A DNA stretch of 64,000 nucleotides from Candidatus Electronema sp. Its GTDB lineage: Bacteria; Desulfobacterota; Desulfobulbia; Desulfobulbales; Desulfobulbaceae. The stretch spans positions 1-64,000 of the forward strand of contig JAPEVH010000020.1 of assembly GCA_026645415.1 (NCBI GenBank), read 5' to 3'. A program made the translations under genes and the position numbers. Shown here piece by piece: positions 27,456 through 36,284 of this stretch (positions are counted from its first letter, which is position 1; each line of letters begins with the position of its first letter). The notes beneath the pieces are model-generated. The model was not told the origin of the DNA, ran no database searches, and saw nothing but the letters and a program-made list of their open reading frames with translations.

Positions 27456-27667
27456 AAGCAATTCAAAGGCAAAGCCTGCTCCGCATAGAAAAAAAGATGC
27501 ACTCACTATGAGCACATCAGAGACTGCGGAGAAGCATATACAGCCAGAACTACAGCTACGTCAATAGCAAAAGAGATGCAGAACTATACACTCCCTCTCC
27601 CTGAGTTTTTTTGAGACGTTGCAAAAGCTCAATCAAGTGAGGTGCTGAGTATAGCCCTCCAGAGCAG

Positions 27668-27696
27668 TTGCTAAATCGAGCGGAGAAAGGTATCAT
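27668..27696 (+). promoter_or_regulatory. Possible leuCD promoter
   Basis: TTGCTA (27668-27673), 17-nt spacer, TATCAT (27691-27696), 43 bp before the leuC start codon. The rest of the 284-bp gap after ykgJ shows a T7 run but no convincing hairpin. Confidence 0.4.
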
Positions 27697-27739
27697 CCTC
27701 GGTACTCTATCTTTCAAATTCATTCCACGGAGAACAACA

Positions 27740-29026
27740 ATGGGGCAGACCATCGCTGAGAAGATATTTGCCGCCCATCTGCGCGACACCCCTGCGCTTG
27801 GCAGCATGGTGCTGGATATTGACGTAGTTATGTGCCACGAAATCACCACGCCGATAGCCATTATGGATCTAATGGAAAAAGGCATGGATCGCGTCTTTAA
27901 TCCGAGCAAGATTAAAGCAGTCATCGACCATGTTACCCCGGCCAAGGACTCTAAGACCGCAATGCAGGCCAAGATCATGCGTGACTGGGCACGGCGGCAC
28001 GATATTAAAGACTTCTTCGACGTAGGCCGCAACGGGGTCTGCCATGCCCTGTTCCCGGAAAAAGGCTTTATCCGTCCAGGAAACACGGTTATCATGGGTG
28101 ACTCTCATACCTGCACGCACGGAGCCTTTGGAGCCTTTGCTGCTGGTGTTGGTACCACCGATCTTGAGGTTGGTATTCTTAAAGGTGTTTGCGCCTTCCG
28201 TAAACCAGAGACCATGAAGATTGAGATCACAGGTACTCTGCCAAAAGGTGTGTATGCCAAGGATGTGATCCTTAACATTATCAAACAGCTCACGGTCAAC
28301 GGTGCTACGGATAAGGTCATGGAGTTTTGTGGCCCAGTGGTTGAGGCGATGAACATGTCTTCCCGGATGACCCTCTGCAATATGGCGGTAGAGGCGGGAG
28401 CGACCTCTGGTATTTGCCTGCCTGACCGCACTACAGCCGAGTATCTCTGGCCTTTTATTCAGGGTGATTATGCTTCGCTGGAAGCAGCAACAGAAGCATT
28501 TCGCAAGTGGCATTCTGATACTGACGCAGTTTACGCTGGGACTTTAACCATTGATGTATCTACCTTGAAACCACAGGTTACACATGGCTACAAACCAGAT
28601 CAGGTCAAGGACATCAACGAGATGGCTGGTACCAAGATTGATCAGGTCTATATTGGTTCCTGTACCAATGGCCGCATTGAAGATATTCGGGCTGCTGCTT
28701 CCATCCTCAAAGGGCGGGCCATTGCCAACAGCGTACGTGGCATCCTCACTCCGGCGACCCCAGCCATTTACTCGCAGGCTCTGGATGAAGGGCTAATCAA
28801 GGTCTTTATGGATGCGGGCTTCTGTGTGCTCAATCCCACGTGCGGAGCCTGTTTGGGTATGAGCAGCGGGGTCTTGGCTGAGGGTGAAGCCTGCGCCTCA
28901 ACGACTAACCGAAATTTCAACGGCAGGATGGGCAAGGGAGGCATGGTGCATCTGATGAGTCCGCTCTCTGCTGCTGCGGCTGCTGTAACCGGTGAGATCA
29001 CCGACCCAGCCCAATTCCTCAACTGA
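27740..29026 (+). CDS. leuC: 3-isopropylmalate dehydratase large subunit
   Basis: Large subunit of the 4Fe-4S isomerase that interconverts 2- and 3-isopropylmalate in leucine synthesis. 428 residues, the shorter LeuC/homoaconitase-type form. Motifs: HEITTPIAIMDLMEKG, VIMGDSHTCTHGAFGAFAAG, YIGSCTNGRIEDIRAAASIL and NPTCGACLGMSSGVLAEGE, whose three Cys hold the cluster, then TNRNFNGRMGKGG. Start at MGQTIAEKIF, preceded by CGGAGA; the frame is open back to 27668. leuD follows after 22 bp. LeuA and LeuB are not nearby. Confidence 0.95.
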   Translation: MGQTIAEKIFAAHLRDTPALGSMVLDIDVVMCHEITTPIAIMDLMEKGMDRVFNPSKIKAVIDHVTPAKDSKTAMQAKIMRDWARRHDIKDFFDVGRNGVCHALFPEKGFIRPGNTVIMGDSHTCTHGAFGAFAAGVGTTDLEVGILKGVCAFRKPETMKIEITGTLPKGVYAKDVILNIIKQLTVNGATDKVMEFCGPVVEAMNMSSRMTLCNMAVEAGATSGICLPDRTTAEYLWPFIQGDYASLEAATEAFRKWHSDTDAVYAGTLTIDVSTLKPQVTHGYKPDQVKDINEMAGTKIDQVYIGSCTNGRIEDIRAAASILKGRAIANSVRGILTPATPAIYSQALDEGLIKVFMDAGFCVLNPTCGACLGMSSGVLAEGEACASTTNRNFNGRMGKGGMVHLMSPLSAAAAAVTGEITDPAQFLN

Positions 29027-29048
29027 TCATCCGTAGGAGAACGATGCA

Positions 29049-29588
29049 ATGAAGCAATTCGGTGGTTCCGCTTTCTTTATCGACAGAAGCGATATTAATA
29101 CAGACGAAATCATTCCAGCTAAGTATCTGACCGAGATTACCAAGCGCGCTCTTCAGCCGCACCTGCTGGAAGATCTTATACTGGACGGCAAGGAGTTTGA
29201 TAGCAAAGCCCCTGACTTTCAGGCGGCTGAGGTGCTGGTGACCCGCTCTAACTTTGGTTGCGGCTCCTCCCGTGAGCACGCAGTCTGGGCTTTGGAGGTC
29301 AATGGTATCAACGTGGTTATTGGTGAGAGCTTTGCCCGTATCTTCCGACAGAACATGTTTAACTGCGGCATTCTCGCGATTGAATTAGCCAAGGCAGATA
29401 TAGACCAGCTTTTCAAGTTGACCAAGAACGGCGGTGCAGTCAAAATTGCGGTTGATCTGCAACAGGACACGGTAACAGCAGAAGGCGGACAGGGCGGCTC
29501 TGTTGAATGCGCCTTTACCATGAACGCTTTTGACAAGGAACTAGTAGCCGCTGGCGGCTGGCTGGCTTACGCAGATCAGAAGTATTGA
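29049..29588 (+). CDS. leuD: 3-isopropylmalate dehydratase small subunit
   Basis: 179-residue small (swivel) subunit that completes the isopropylmalate isomerase active site with LeuC. Motifs: DRSDINTDEIIPAKYL at the N-terminus, VLVTRSNFGCGSSREHAVWA, VVIGESFARIFRQNMFNCGI. Start at ATG 29049, nine bases after TAGGAG; an ATG at 29043 is out of frame. Overall length fits the LeuC-type partner. Confidence 0.95.
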   Translation: MKQFGGSAFFIDRSDINTDEIIPAKYLTEITKRALQPHLLEDLILDGKEFDSKAPDFQAAEVLVTRSNFGCGSSREHAVWALEVNGINVVIGESFARIFRQNMFNCGILAIELAKADIDQLFKLTKNGGAVKIAVDLQQDTVTAEGGQGGSVECAFTMNAFDKELVAAGGWLAYADQKY

Positions 29589-29617
29589 GAGACGTATATT
29601 CTGCACCGCAGATGCGG

Positions 29618-29668
29618 CTCCTACCCGAATAGGAGTCATCCTTCTATTAAGGTAGGAGTTTGCCTCCT
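29618..29668 (+). terminator. Two short hairpins after leuD, possible terminator
   Basis: CTCCTA/TAGGAG (29618-29623 and 29630-29635) and AGGAG/CTCCT (29654-29658 and 29664-29668) follow the leuD stop. There is no proper T run, so termination is uncertain. Between here and 29886 I see nothing else convincing. Confidence 0.3.
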
Positions 29669-29886
29669 CTCCTCTTCCCGATATTTTCTTTCCCGCTGTT
29701 GTTCCTACTCCTCTGTAAGACAGAGCAAGCCCGGTATTTCCTTGACAAAGCCTGCGCAGCTTTTTAGGATAGGCTGCATCAGGTTATGAGCAGATATTCT
29801 CTGGCTTGGGCGATTTGCTGATATAGCAGCCGGAGCATCATAAAGTGACGAATCATCCTGCTGCATGCAAGCAGAGATGTCCTGCC

Positions 29887-30047
29887 GCTGAAATGTACGC
29901 TTTCGTAGATCACGAATGCGTGCATTCGTGTCTATCAAATGCGTGCATTCGTGCCTGTCAAATACATGATACGAGGAATGGTCAGACTATCCTGCTTTGA
30001 CTATACTTGCGTGCTGGTACTTGCCGAGTGAGCAGGCTGACTCCGAA
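29887..30047 (+). repeat. Degenerate tandem array of seven 23-bp units before Roco gene 1
   Basis: Units start at 29887, 29910, 29933, 29956, 29979, 30002 and 30025 (7 x 23 = 161 bp). The second and third share ATGCGTGCATTCGTG; the second contains the near-perfect palindrome CACGAATGCGTGCATTCGTG (29911-29930). The last two (cores GCTGGTACTTGC and GGCTGACTCCGAA) match units of the array before Roco gene 2 in the same phase. The array ends 34 nt before the ATG at 30082. The middle units are quite diverged and are placed mainly by periodicity. Confidence 0.6.
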
Positions 30048-30081
30048 TGCCACACAACCCACAAACAGAGGTGCGCAGGCA

Positions 30082-32100
30082 ATGACGAATGAAGAGCTGC
30101 TAAAGGTAATACAACGGGCTAAGGAAAAAGAAGCAATTAGTCTTTATCTAAATCGTAAAGGTCTCAAACGAATACCAGCAGAAATAGGTCAGTTACACAA
30201 GTTAAAATATCTTGATCTTAGCGATAATCAGTTAACTGAACTGCCAGTTCAAATAGGAATATTAGCAAATCTAACTTGGCTTGACCTCAGCAATAATCGA
30301 CTTGTATCATTGCCGTCAGAAATCGGCCAACTATCTAAAATAGAATGGCTTCATCTTGTTGGCAATCGTTTAAACGTTCTGCCTATTGAAATTTGCCGGC
30401 TGGCCTATTTAACTGAGCTGGAGCTTTTAGACAATCCCCTTAACTCGCCACCATTAGAAGTCGCACAAAAAGGTATTAAATTTATACGCCAGTATTTCGC
30501 CGAGCTGGAGCAAGGTGACCAGCCCCTAAACGAGGTGAAGATCATCCTTGTTGGTGAAGGAGCAGCAGGCAAAACCTCGCTAGTCAAACAGCTCCTCGGC
30601 GAGGCATTTGATAAAGAAGAAGACACCACGCACGGCATCAACATCCGGGGCTGGCAACCGGACAACGGAGGCCAGCAGATCAAAGTCAATATCTGGGACT
30701 TTGGCGGCCAAGAGATCATGCACGCTACGCACCAGTTCTTCCTATCAAGGCGTAGCCTCTATGTGCTGGTTCTTGATGGGCGCAAGGACGAGCGGGCGGA
30801 ATACTGGCTGCGGCACATCGAGAGCTTTGGCGGGGATTCGCCCGTGCTGATTGTCCTCAACAAGCACGATGCCAACCCCTCCTTTGACCTCAATCGTCCT
30901 TTCCTGCTAGGCAAATATCCGATCATCAAAGGCTTTCACCGCACCTCCTGCGCCACCGGCCAAGGCGTAGACCGTTTCCGCAAGGTGCTGCATGATGAGC
31001 TGGCTAAGGTCGAAATGATTGGCATCCGCTGGCCGCAGAGCTGGTTTCAGGTTAAGCAGCGGCTGGAGCAGATGCCAAAGCCGTACATTAGCTGCGATGA
31101 GTACGCAACCTTCTGCAAAGAGGCAGGTATCGCCGAGGACAGTAGCCGGGAAACGCTGGTTGACTTCCTCCATGATCTGGGCGTAGCCGTGCATTTCAAG
31201 GACTTTGAGCTGAAGCACACCCATGTGCTTGACCCCAAGTGGGTGACGACGGCAGTGTATAAGATCATCAATGCCGAGCAGGTGGCGGAAAAGGGCGGCA
31301 TCCTGCATGTGAACAGCCTGACGGAGATTCTGCAAAAGCAGGACAAGGAGCTGTACGATTTCCCTGCCTCGATGCACCGGTATATCCTCGATCTGATGAA
31401 GCAGTTCGAGCTGTGCTACGATCTTGACAGGGAGCGGGTGCTCATCCCCCAGCTTCTCTCTGTCGCCGAGCCATCCTTCAGCTTTGACGATAAGAGTGTG
31501 CTCCGCTTCGCCTTCCTGTATGAGGACTTTCTGCCGCTCTCCATCCTGCCCCGCTTCACCGTCAAGAGGCATAAGGAGATCAAGGCTGGTCTCTGTTGGC
31601 GCACCGGCGTGGTGCTGACGGACAAGGACAGCGGCTCGGAAGCTGTGGTCAGGGCGGATTACGAGAAGCGGCGCATTGACATCTGGGTGAATGGCCCGCA
31701 CCGAAAGGAGTATCTGCACTTCCTCTGGTACTCGCTCCGGGAGATCAACGCCAGCTTTGAGAAGCTCCGTGTTCGGGAGCGCGTGCCCATGCCCGATGAC
31801 CCGCAGCGCACAGCAGACTATGAGACCCTGCTGAAACACGCCACGCTGGGCAACGACATCTATGTTCCCGATGGTTCAGATACAGTGTACAGTATTAAGA
31901 AGCTGCTCGGCTTGGTTCAACCAGCCAGAGAGGATGAGCTGCTGAACCTTGTGCGGAAGATCGACAAGCAGTCTGCCAGCAAGGAGTCGGCGGCGGAGAT
32001 ATTCAACGACCTTGTTGTACTGAAGCCGGGTATCTTCGGCATCACCTTCAACCTGAACGGGCTGTTCAAAAGAATCCTTGGTCGAGAAAAACGGAAGTGA
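30082..32100 (+). CDS. Roco protein: LRR-Roc-COR GTPase (copy 1)
   Basis: 672-residue GTPase. About five leucine-rich repeats (residues 17-130, for example YLDLSDNQLTELPVQIG), then a Roc GTPase: G1 GEGAAGKTSL at residue 158, GINIRGW switch I region, G3 WDFGGQEIMHATHQFF, G4 VLNKHD, G5 SCATG. The COR dimerisation domain fills about 335 to the end. No kinase, TIR or other effector domain follows, so output must come through a partner. Start at MTNEELLKVI with GAGGTG upstream; the frame is open to 30007 and a longer form is possible. The LRR half is more AT-rich than the Roc-COR half, which is about 80 percent identical in DNA by eye with Roco copy 2. A CpxR-like regulator starts 11 bp downstream. 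Confidence 0.9.
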   Translation: MTNEELLKVIQRAKEKEAISLYLNRKGLKRIPAEIGQLHKLKYLDLSDNQLTELPVQIGILANLTWLDLSNNRLVSLPSEIGQLSKIEWLHLVGNRLNVLPIEICRLAYLTELELLDNPLNSPPLEVAQKGIKFIRQYFAELEQGDQPLNEVKIILVGEGAAGKTSLVKQLLGEAFDKEEDTTHGINIRGWQPDNGGQQIKVNIWDFGGQEIMHATHQFFLSRRSLYVLVLDGRKDERAEYWLRHIESFGGDSPVLIVLNKHDANPSFDLNRPFLLGKYPIIKGFHRTSCATGQGVDRFRKVLHDELAKVEMIGIRWPQSWFQVKQRLEQMPKPYISCDEYATFCKEAGIAEDSSRETLVDFLHDLGVAVHFKDFELKHTHVLDPKWVTTAVYKIINAEQVAEKGGILHVNSLTEILQKQDKELYDFPASMHRYILDLMKQFELCYDLDRERVLIPQLLSVAEPSFSFDDKSVLRFAFLYEDFLPLSILPRFTVKRHKEIKAGLCWRTGVVLTDKDSGSEAVVRADYEKRRIDIWVNGPHRKEYLHFLWYSLREINASFEKLRVRERVPMPDDPQRTADYETLLKHATLGNDIYVPDGSDTVYSIKKLLGLVQPAREDELLNLVRKIDKQSASKESAAEIFNDLVVLKPGIFGITFNLNGLFKRILGREKRK

Positions 32101-32111
32101 GAGCAGAGACC

Positions 32112-32816
32112 ATGAAAATCCTCATGATTGACGATGACCGGAAGCTCTGCCGCTTGGTCGGCGATTATCTGGAGCCAATGGGCTATGAAGTAGAAGCGGC
32201 GCACAACGGCCCGGATGGACTGGTGCTGTTCCGGCAGAAGGAGTATCAGGCCGTGATTCTCGATGTGATGCTGCCGCAGATGGACGGCTTTGAGGTGCTG
32301 AAACAGCTTAGGCAGGAATCCACCGTGCCGGTGCTGATGCTCACCGCACGGGGCGAGGAGACAGACCGCATTGTCGGCTTGGAAATGGGCGCAGACGACT
32401 ATCTGCCAAAGACTTTTTCCTCCCGTGAGCTGCTGGCCCGACTTAGGGCGGTGACCCGCCGCTGGCAGGCTGCGGAGACCACTCGGAGCGAGGCAGGAGA
32501 GCCAGTGCTTTGCTTCACGGACTTGCAGATTGAGCAGAATTCCCGCACCGTGCGTCTCTGCGGGGAACTGCTGAACCTCACTCCGCTGGAATACGACCTG
32601 CTGGCTACCTTAGCTAATGCTGCTGGCCGGGTGCTGACTCGCGACCATCTCCTAGAGGCGGTTGCTGGCCGGGACTACGATGTCTTTGATCGTTCTGTTG
32701 ATGTACATATCTCCTCGCTGCGGCGCAAGCTCGGCGAGAACCCGCGTCAGCCCCGCTTTATCCAGACAGTACGCAGCGCAGGCTACATGTTCATTGCCCA
32801 AGCAGAGCAGGCGTGA
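32112..32816 (+). CDS. OmpR/CpxR-family response regulator
   Basis: 234 residues. Receiver domain with acidic pair IDDDRKLC, phosphorylation site LDVMLPQMDGFEV at Asp51, LMLTARGEETDRI (Thr) and GADDYLPKTFSSRELLARLR. The usual Lys-Pro after this Lys is Lys-Thr here. The C-terminal winged helix is of the OmpR type (LNLTPLEYDLLATLANAAGR, SVDVHISSLRRKL, IQTVRSAGYMF). The layout matches CpxR. The ATG at 32112 is used; a GTG at 32097 overlapping the Roco stop is also in frame. It lies 11 bp after Roco 1 and 4 bp before the kinase gene, so all three are probably cotranscribed. Confidence 0.9.
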   Translation: MKILMIDDDRKLCRLVGDYLEPMGYEVEAAHNGPDGLVLFRQKEYQAVILDVMLPQMDGFEVLKQLRQESTVPVLMLTARGEETDRIVGLEMGADDYLPKTFSSRELLARLRAVTRRWQAAETTRSEAGEPVLCFTDLQIEQNSRTVRLCGELLNLTPLEYDLLATLANAAGRVLTRDHLLEAVAGRDYDVFDRSVDVHISSLRRKLGENPRQPRFIQTVRSAGYMFIAQAEQA

Positions 32817-32820
32817 TCTC

Positions 32821-34245
32821 ATGAAGTTGCCCTCTTCCCTGTTTGCCAAGATTCTTACTTGGTTCTTTCTCAATCTCCTCCTCCTTACCGCTGTCCTAAC
32901 CCTCTTCTTTGCAGTGCAGGTTCGCATGGACTTGGATGAGTTCCTTGGTCATCAAGGCGCAGACCGTTTACGTGCTGCTGGAATGCTGATGGCCCATGAC
33001 ATGGAACAGACTCCACCAGATGAGTGGTCTACTATTCTGAGTCGTTACGCTCAGATTCATGGCGTAGATTTTCTCATCGTCCTGCCAGGTGGTCTCGTCT
33101 TCCCACCTAAGAAGAAAAAGGATATTCCCCAAGATGTACTGGCACGAGCTGAGAATATCCTCCAGCGGCGTGGGCCACCGAGAATGGCGGCTCATTCAGC
33201 AGGGCTAGAAAATCAAAAACCACACCTGATCATGCACAGTGGCAAGCCTGCCCGCTGGTGGTTTGGTATCCGTCTGCCGCTCTTCTTGGAAGCCTCCTAC
33301 CGCCACCTGCCAGTCCTGCTGCTGGCTGTGTCAGATTCCATTACGGGCAAGGGCTTCTTCTTTGATCCTCTGCCGTGGATGGCTGCTGCTGCGGTTGTCA
33401 TCGTGATATCTGTTCTCTTCTGGCTGCCCATGATCCGCAGTATCACCCAATCCTTGGCACGAATGACCCAAGCTGCTGAAGAGATTGCCAAGGGCAACTT
33501 TACTGTCTCTATTCATGAGCCAAGGACGGATGAGATTGGGAGGCTGGCCCGGACTATCAACCACATGACTGCTCGCTTGTCCGCCTTTGTCCAAGGGCAA
33601 AAGCGGTTCTTGGGCGATGTCTCGCATGAGCTGGGGTCGCCGGTGGCCCGTATTCAGTTTGGCCTTGGAGTGCTGGAGCAGCGGCTTGAGGGGGCGAATC
33701 AGGAGCGGGTTCAGGATGTGATGGAAGACGTTGATCATCTGTCGCACCTGATCGGCGAACTGCTCGCCTTTTCACGGGCTGAGATGCGTCGCCAAGCAGT
33801 ACAACTTGAGCAGATTACGCTCCTGCCAGTGGTACAGGCATCAGTACGGCGGGAATCTTCCTCTGCTGCTACTATTGAGGTGCGGATCGAAGCAACAATG
33901 CAGGTCACGGCCTCTACGGAGCTGCTCACCAGAGCTATTGCCAATCTGCTCCGCAATGCAGTTAAATATGCAGGCAACGCTGGGCCAATCAAGGTTGCTG
34001 CTCAGGCGCGGGAAGGGCAGGTGGCGATTACCGTTGCAGATTGCGGCTCTGGCGTGGCTGAGGAATATCTTGACCGCCTCTTTGAACCATTCTTCCGCCC
34101 GGAACCTTCCCGCGACAGCGACTCTGGTGGTGTAGGACTAGGGCTGGCCATTGTCAAGACCTGCGTGGAGAGCTGCGGTGGTACGGTCTCAGCTCACAAC
34201 CTGCAACCCAAGGGCTTTGCTGTGACGATTGTGTTGAAGGGCTAA
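32821..34245 (+). CDS. CpxA-like sensor histidine kinase
   Basis: 474-residue inner-membrane kinase. TM1 about residues 11-35 (ILTWFFLNLLLLTAVLTLFF), a periplasmic sensor of about 150 residues, TM2 near 182-202, HAMP domain (LARMTQAAEEIAKGNFTVSI), then HisKA with the phospho-acceptor His269 in FLGDVSHELGSPVARIQFGL, N box IANLLRNAVKYAG, G1 DCGSGV and G2 GGVGLGLAIV. It is the cognate partner of the preceding regulator. The H box has Leu-Gly-Ser where Leu-Arg-Thr is usual. Its stop codon overlaps that of the convergent glycosyltransferase by 4 bp. The periplasmic signal is unknown; the Cpx resemblance suggests envelope stress. Confidence 0.9.
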   Translation: MKLPSSLFAKILTWFFLNLLLLTAVLTLFFAVQVRMDLDEFLGHQGADRLRAAGMLMAHDMEQTPPDEWSTILSRYAQIHGVDFLIVLPGGLVFPPKKKKDIPQDVLARAENILQRRGPPRMAAHSAGLENQKPHLIMHSGKPARWWFGIRLPLFLEASYRHLPVLLLAVSDSITGKGFFFDPLPWMAAAAVVIVISVLFWLPMIRSITQSLARMTQAAEEIAKGNFTVSIHEPRTDEIGRLARTINHMTARLSAFVQGQKRFLGDVSHELGSPVARIQFGLGVLEQRLEGANQERVQDVMEDVDHLSHLIGELLAFSRAEMRRQAVQLEQITLLPVVQASVRRESSSAATIEVRIEATMQVTASTELLTRAIANLLRNAVKYAGNAGPIKVAAQAREGQVAITVADCGSGVAEEYLDRLFEPFFRPEPSRDSDSGGVGLGLAIVKTCVESCGGTVSAHNLQPKGFAVTIVLKG

Positions 34246-35270
34246 AAAAGCCGCTGATAGAGCCGCAGCAAGCTGTTTCCCTTGCTCTGTTCGCAGCGTC
34301 TGCGCATGATGGAAGCAACTGCCGCGTGTTCTGCTTTACTGAGGCAAGCAGCAAATTCTGCTTCACTTATACGATCATACAGGCAAAGCTCTTGCCGTTT
34401 TTTGCGCATCTTGCCACAGCCAGTAAAAGCCTCAGCCATACCTTGACAGTAAGCCCGCAGATGGCCTTTCTTGATGGAGAACAGTAGCCAGCAAAACTGA
34501 TAAATAGCTATCACTGGCAAGAAGCGCAGGAAGAGTACCAGCGAATAGTGCTTGAGCAGGACATAGACAGAGTTGCGGGTGGACAGGCGAATCGTAAAGG
34601 GATTGAATTTCGAGCCACTGCTTGCACTACCAATATGATAGACCTTGGCTTCTGGAACATACCACGCCTTGCCGCCTGCTCGATTCAGTCGTAGATTAAA
34701 ATCAACATCTTCTAAATAGGCAAAGAAGTCCTCGTCAAACAGGCCGATACGGTCAAAAAGTGAACGGCGATACAGAACCGCTCCAGCACAGGCCCCAAAG
34801 ATTGGCCCAGCCTGACTGTAAAGCGCGCTGTCCTTCTCCATCGTGCCGAGTCGATAACCCGCCCCACCGCGCAGAAAAGCATCACCAGCACCATCCAGCA
34901 TGTCGCGTTCATGGAAACTGAGCATCTTGGGTGCGAACACATCATATTCTGGCAGAGCATCTGCTGCCTTGAGCAGATGATGCAGACAGTCTGGCGGTAG
35001 CTCGGTGTCGTTATTGAGCAGAAAAATATAGGGCGCATTGCTGCTCAGAATACCCGCATTCACTGCTGCACTGAAGCCCCGATTTTCCGGCAAAGCAATG
35101 AGCTTTACCTCATTAGTCCGTAGATAGTCTATAGAACCGTCAGACGAACCATTATCCACCACCGTAATCTGCCATGCAGTAAACTGCTGCCGCTGAAGAG
35201 AGGCAAGACAGTCCGGTAAAAAGCGCAGCCCATTCCAATTTGGAATGACGATATTGACCGCAGTGGTCAC
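34242..35270 (-). CDS. Family 2 glycosyltransferase (rhamnosyltransferase-like)
   Basis: 342-residue GT-A enzyme. Motifs: VNIVIPNWNGLRFLPDCLAS, ITVVDNGSSDGSIDYL, PENRGFSAAVNAGI, IFLLNNDTELPPDC (DxD-like Asp), FDEDFFAYLEDVDFNLRLNR and VYHIGSASSGSKFNPFTIRL. A single hydrophobic stretch (LFLRFLPVIAIYQFCWLLF) sits near residue 250, followed by a soluble tail. This pattern is common in O-antigen and exopolysaccharide transferases using dTDP-rhamnose, but the sugar cannot be fixed. GTG start overlapping the stop of the next upstream gene (GTGA). Last gene of the long reverse-strand run from the tetR gene. Confidence 0.87.
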   Translation of the reverse strand: MTTAVNIVIPNWNGLRFLPDCLASLQRQQFTAWQITVVDNGSSDGSIDYLRTNEVKLIALPENRGFSAAVNAGILSSNAPYIFLLNNDTELPPDCLHHLLKAADALPEYDVFAPKMLSFHERDMLDGAGDAFLRGGAGYRLGTMEKDSALYSQAGPIFGACAGAVLYRRSLFDRIGLFDEDFFAYLEDVDFNLRLNRAGGKAWYVPEAKVYHIGSASSGSKFNPFTIRLSTRNSVYVLLKHYSLVLFLRFLPVIAIYQFCWLLFSIKKGHLRAYCQGMAEAFTGCGKMRKKRQELCLYDRISEAEFAACLSKAEHAAVASIMRRRCEQSKGNSLLRLYQRLF

Positions 35271-36220
35271 TTGCCTTCCTGTTTCCCGAATACCTTACGC
35301 ACCACGTAGATTGGCTTATTCTGCGACTCGTGGTAGGTACGCACTTGCAGCTCGCCGAGCAGACCGATAGAGACAAACTGGATGCCCATAAAAATAAGCA
35401 GCACAGCCAGCAAGAGCAGGGGACGGTCAGCAAGGGGCATCCCAAAGAAAGTCCGCTGTACTGTCATGACTAGGGCGACGGCAAAGCCGAGGCCACCGCT
35501 GGCTAGACCCAACATTCCGAAAATGTGGATAGGGCGAGTGGAAAAGGTGAGGAGAAACTTGACCGTCATCAGATCCAGCACTACCCGTAAGGTGCGGGAA
35601 ATGCCATACTTGGATGTACCAAAACGACGGGGCCGATGGTTAGCTCTGACCTCGGCGATCCGGCTGCCCACGCCGCTGGCAATAGCTGGGATGAAACGGT
35701 GCATTTCGCCGTACAGGTGAATGCCTTGAGTAATCTCCTTGCGGAAGGTCTTTAGGGTGCAGCCATAGTCGTGGAGATGCACACCGGTCACTATCGAGAT
35801 GATCTTGTTGGCAATCATTGAGGGTAGGCGACGGTTAAGGAAAGGGTCCTGTCGCTTGTAACGCCAGCCACTGACCAAGTCGTAGCCCTCTGCCATTTTG
35901 GTGAGAAACATTGGCAGATCATGCGGATCGTTCTGCATATCGCCATCCAAAGTAGCAATCACGTCACCAGTGGCATAGTCAAAACCAGCAGACATGGCTG
36001 CTGTCTGGCCAAAGTTGCGACGGAAAGAGACCACGACGACCTTGTCATCTTGTTGTTGGATTTTCTCTAACAGGGCAAGACTGTTGTCGCGTGAGCCATC
36101 ATCCACAAAGACTATTTCGTGTTCATGCTCAAGGGTATTCAATACCGCTTTTAGCTCATCGTAGAGCGGATTGATGTTTTCTTCTTCGTTGTATATTGGG
36201 ATGACGACGGAAAGTTTCAT
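35267..36220 (-). CDS. Polyprenyl-phosphate glycosyltransferase (DPM1/ArnC/GtrB-like)
   Basis: 317 residues. GT2 domain with LSVVIPIYNEEENINPLYDE, EIVFVDDGSRDNSLALLE, FRRNFGQTAAMSAGFDYA, VIATLDGDMQNDPHDLP (catalytic DxD), YDLVSGWRYKRQDP and VHLHDYGCTLKTFRKEI. Two C-terminal membrane helices (IHIFGMLGLASGGLGFAVALV and LLLLAVLLIFMGIQFVSIGL) match GtrB/ArnC. Such enzymes load a sugar on undecaprenyl phosphate for use in the periplasm by GT-C transferases; the next upstream gene is a candidate acceptor enzyme. Ends NKPIYVVRKVFGKQ, also typical. Confidence 0.92.
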   Translation of the reverse strand: MKLSVVIPIYNEEENINPLYDELKAVLNTLEHEHEIVFVDDGSRDNSLALLEKIQQQDDKVVVVSFRRNFGQTAAMSAGFDYATGDVIATLDGDMQNDPHDLPMFLTKMAEGYDLVSGWRYKRQDPFLNRRLPSMIANKIISIVTGVHLHDYGCTLKTFRKEITQGIHLYGEMHRFIPAIASGVGSRIAEVRANHRPRRFGTSKYGISRTLRVVLDLMTVKFLLTFSTRPIHIFGMLGLASGGLGFAVALVMTVQRTFFGMPLADRPLLLLAVLLIFMGIQFVSIGLLGELQVRTYHESQNKPIYVVRKVFGKQEGK

Positions 36221-36284
36221 TCTCGAATATATTTGTCAAACTATTGTTTTGTCTGAAATAGAGTTTTTTTATTCACGGTATTTT

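Noticed and set aside
30907-31839. 310-residue minus-strand frame within Roco 1
   Set aside because: Antisense shadow created by GC-rich third positions of the Roc-COR coding region.
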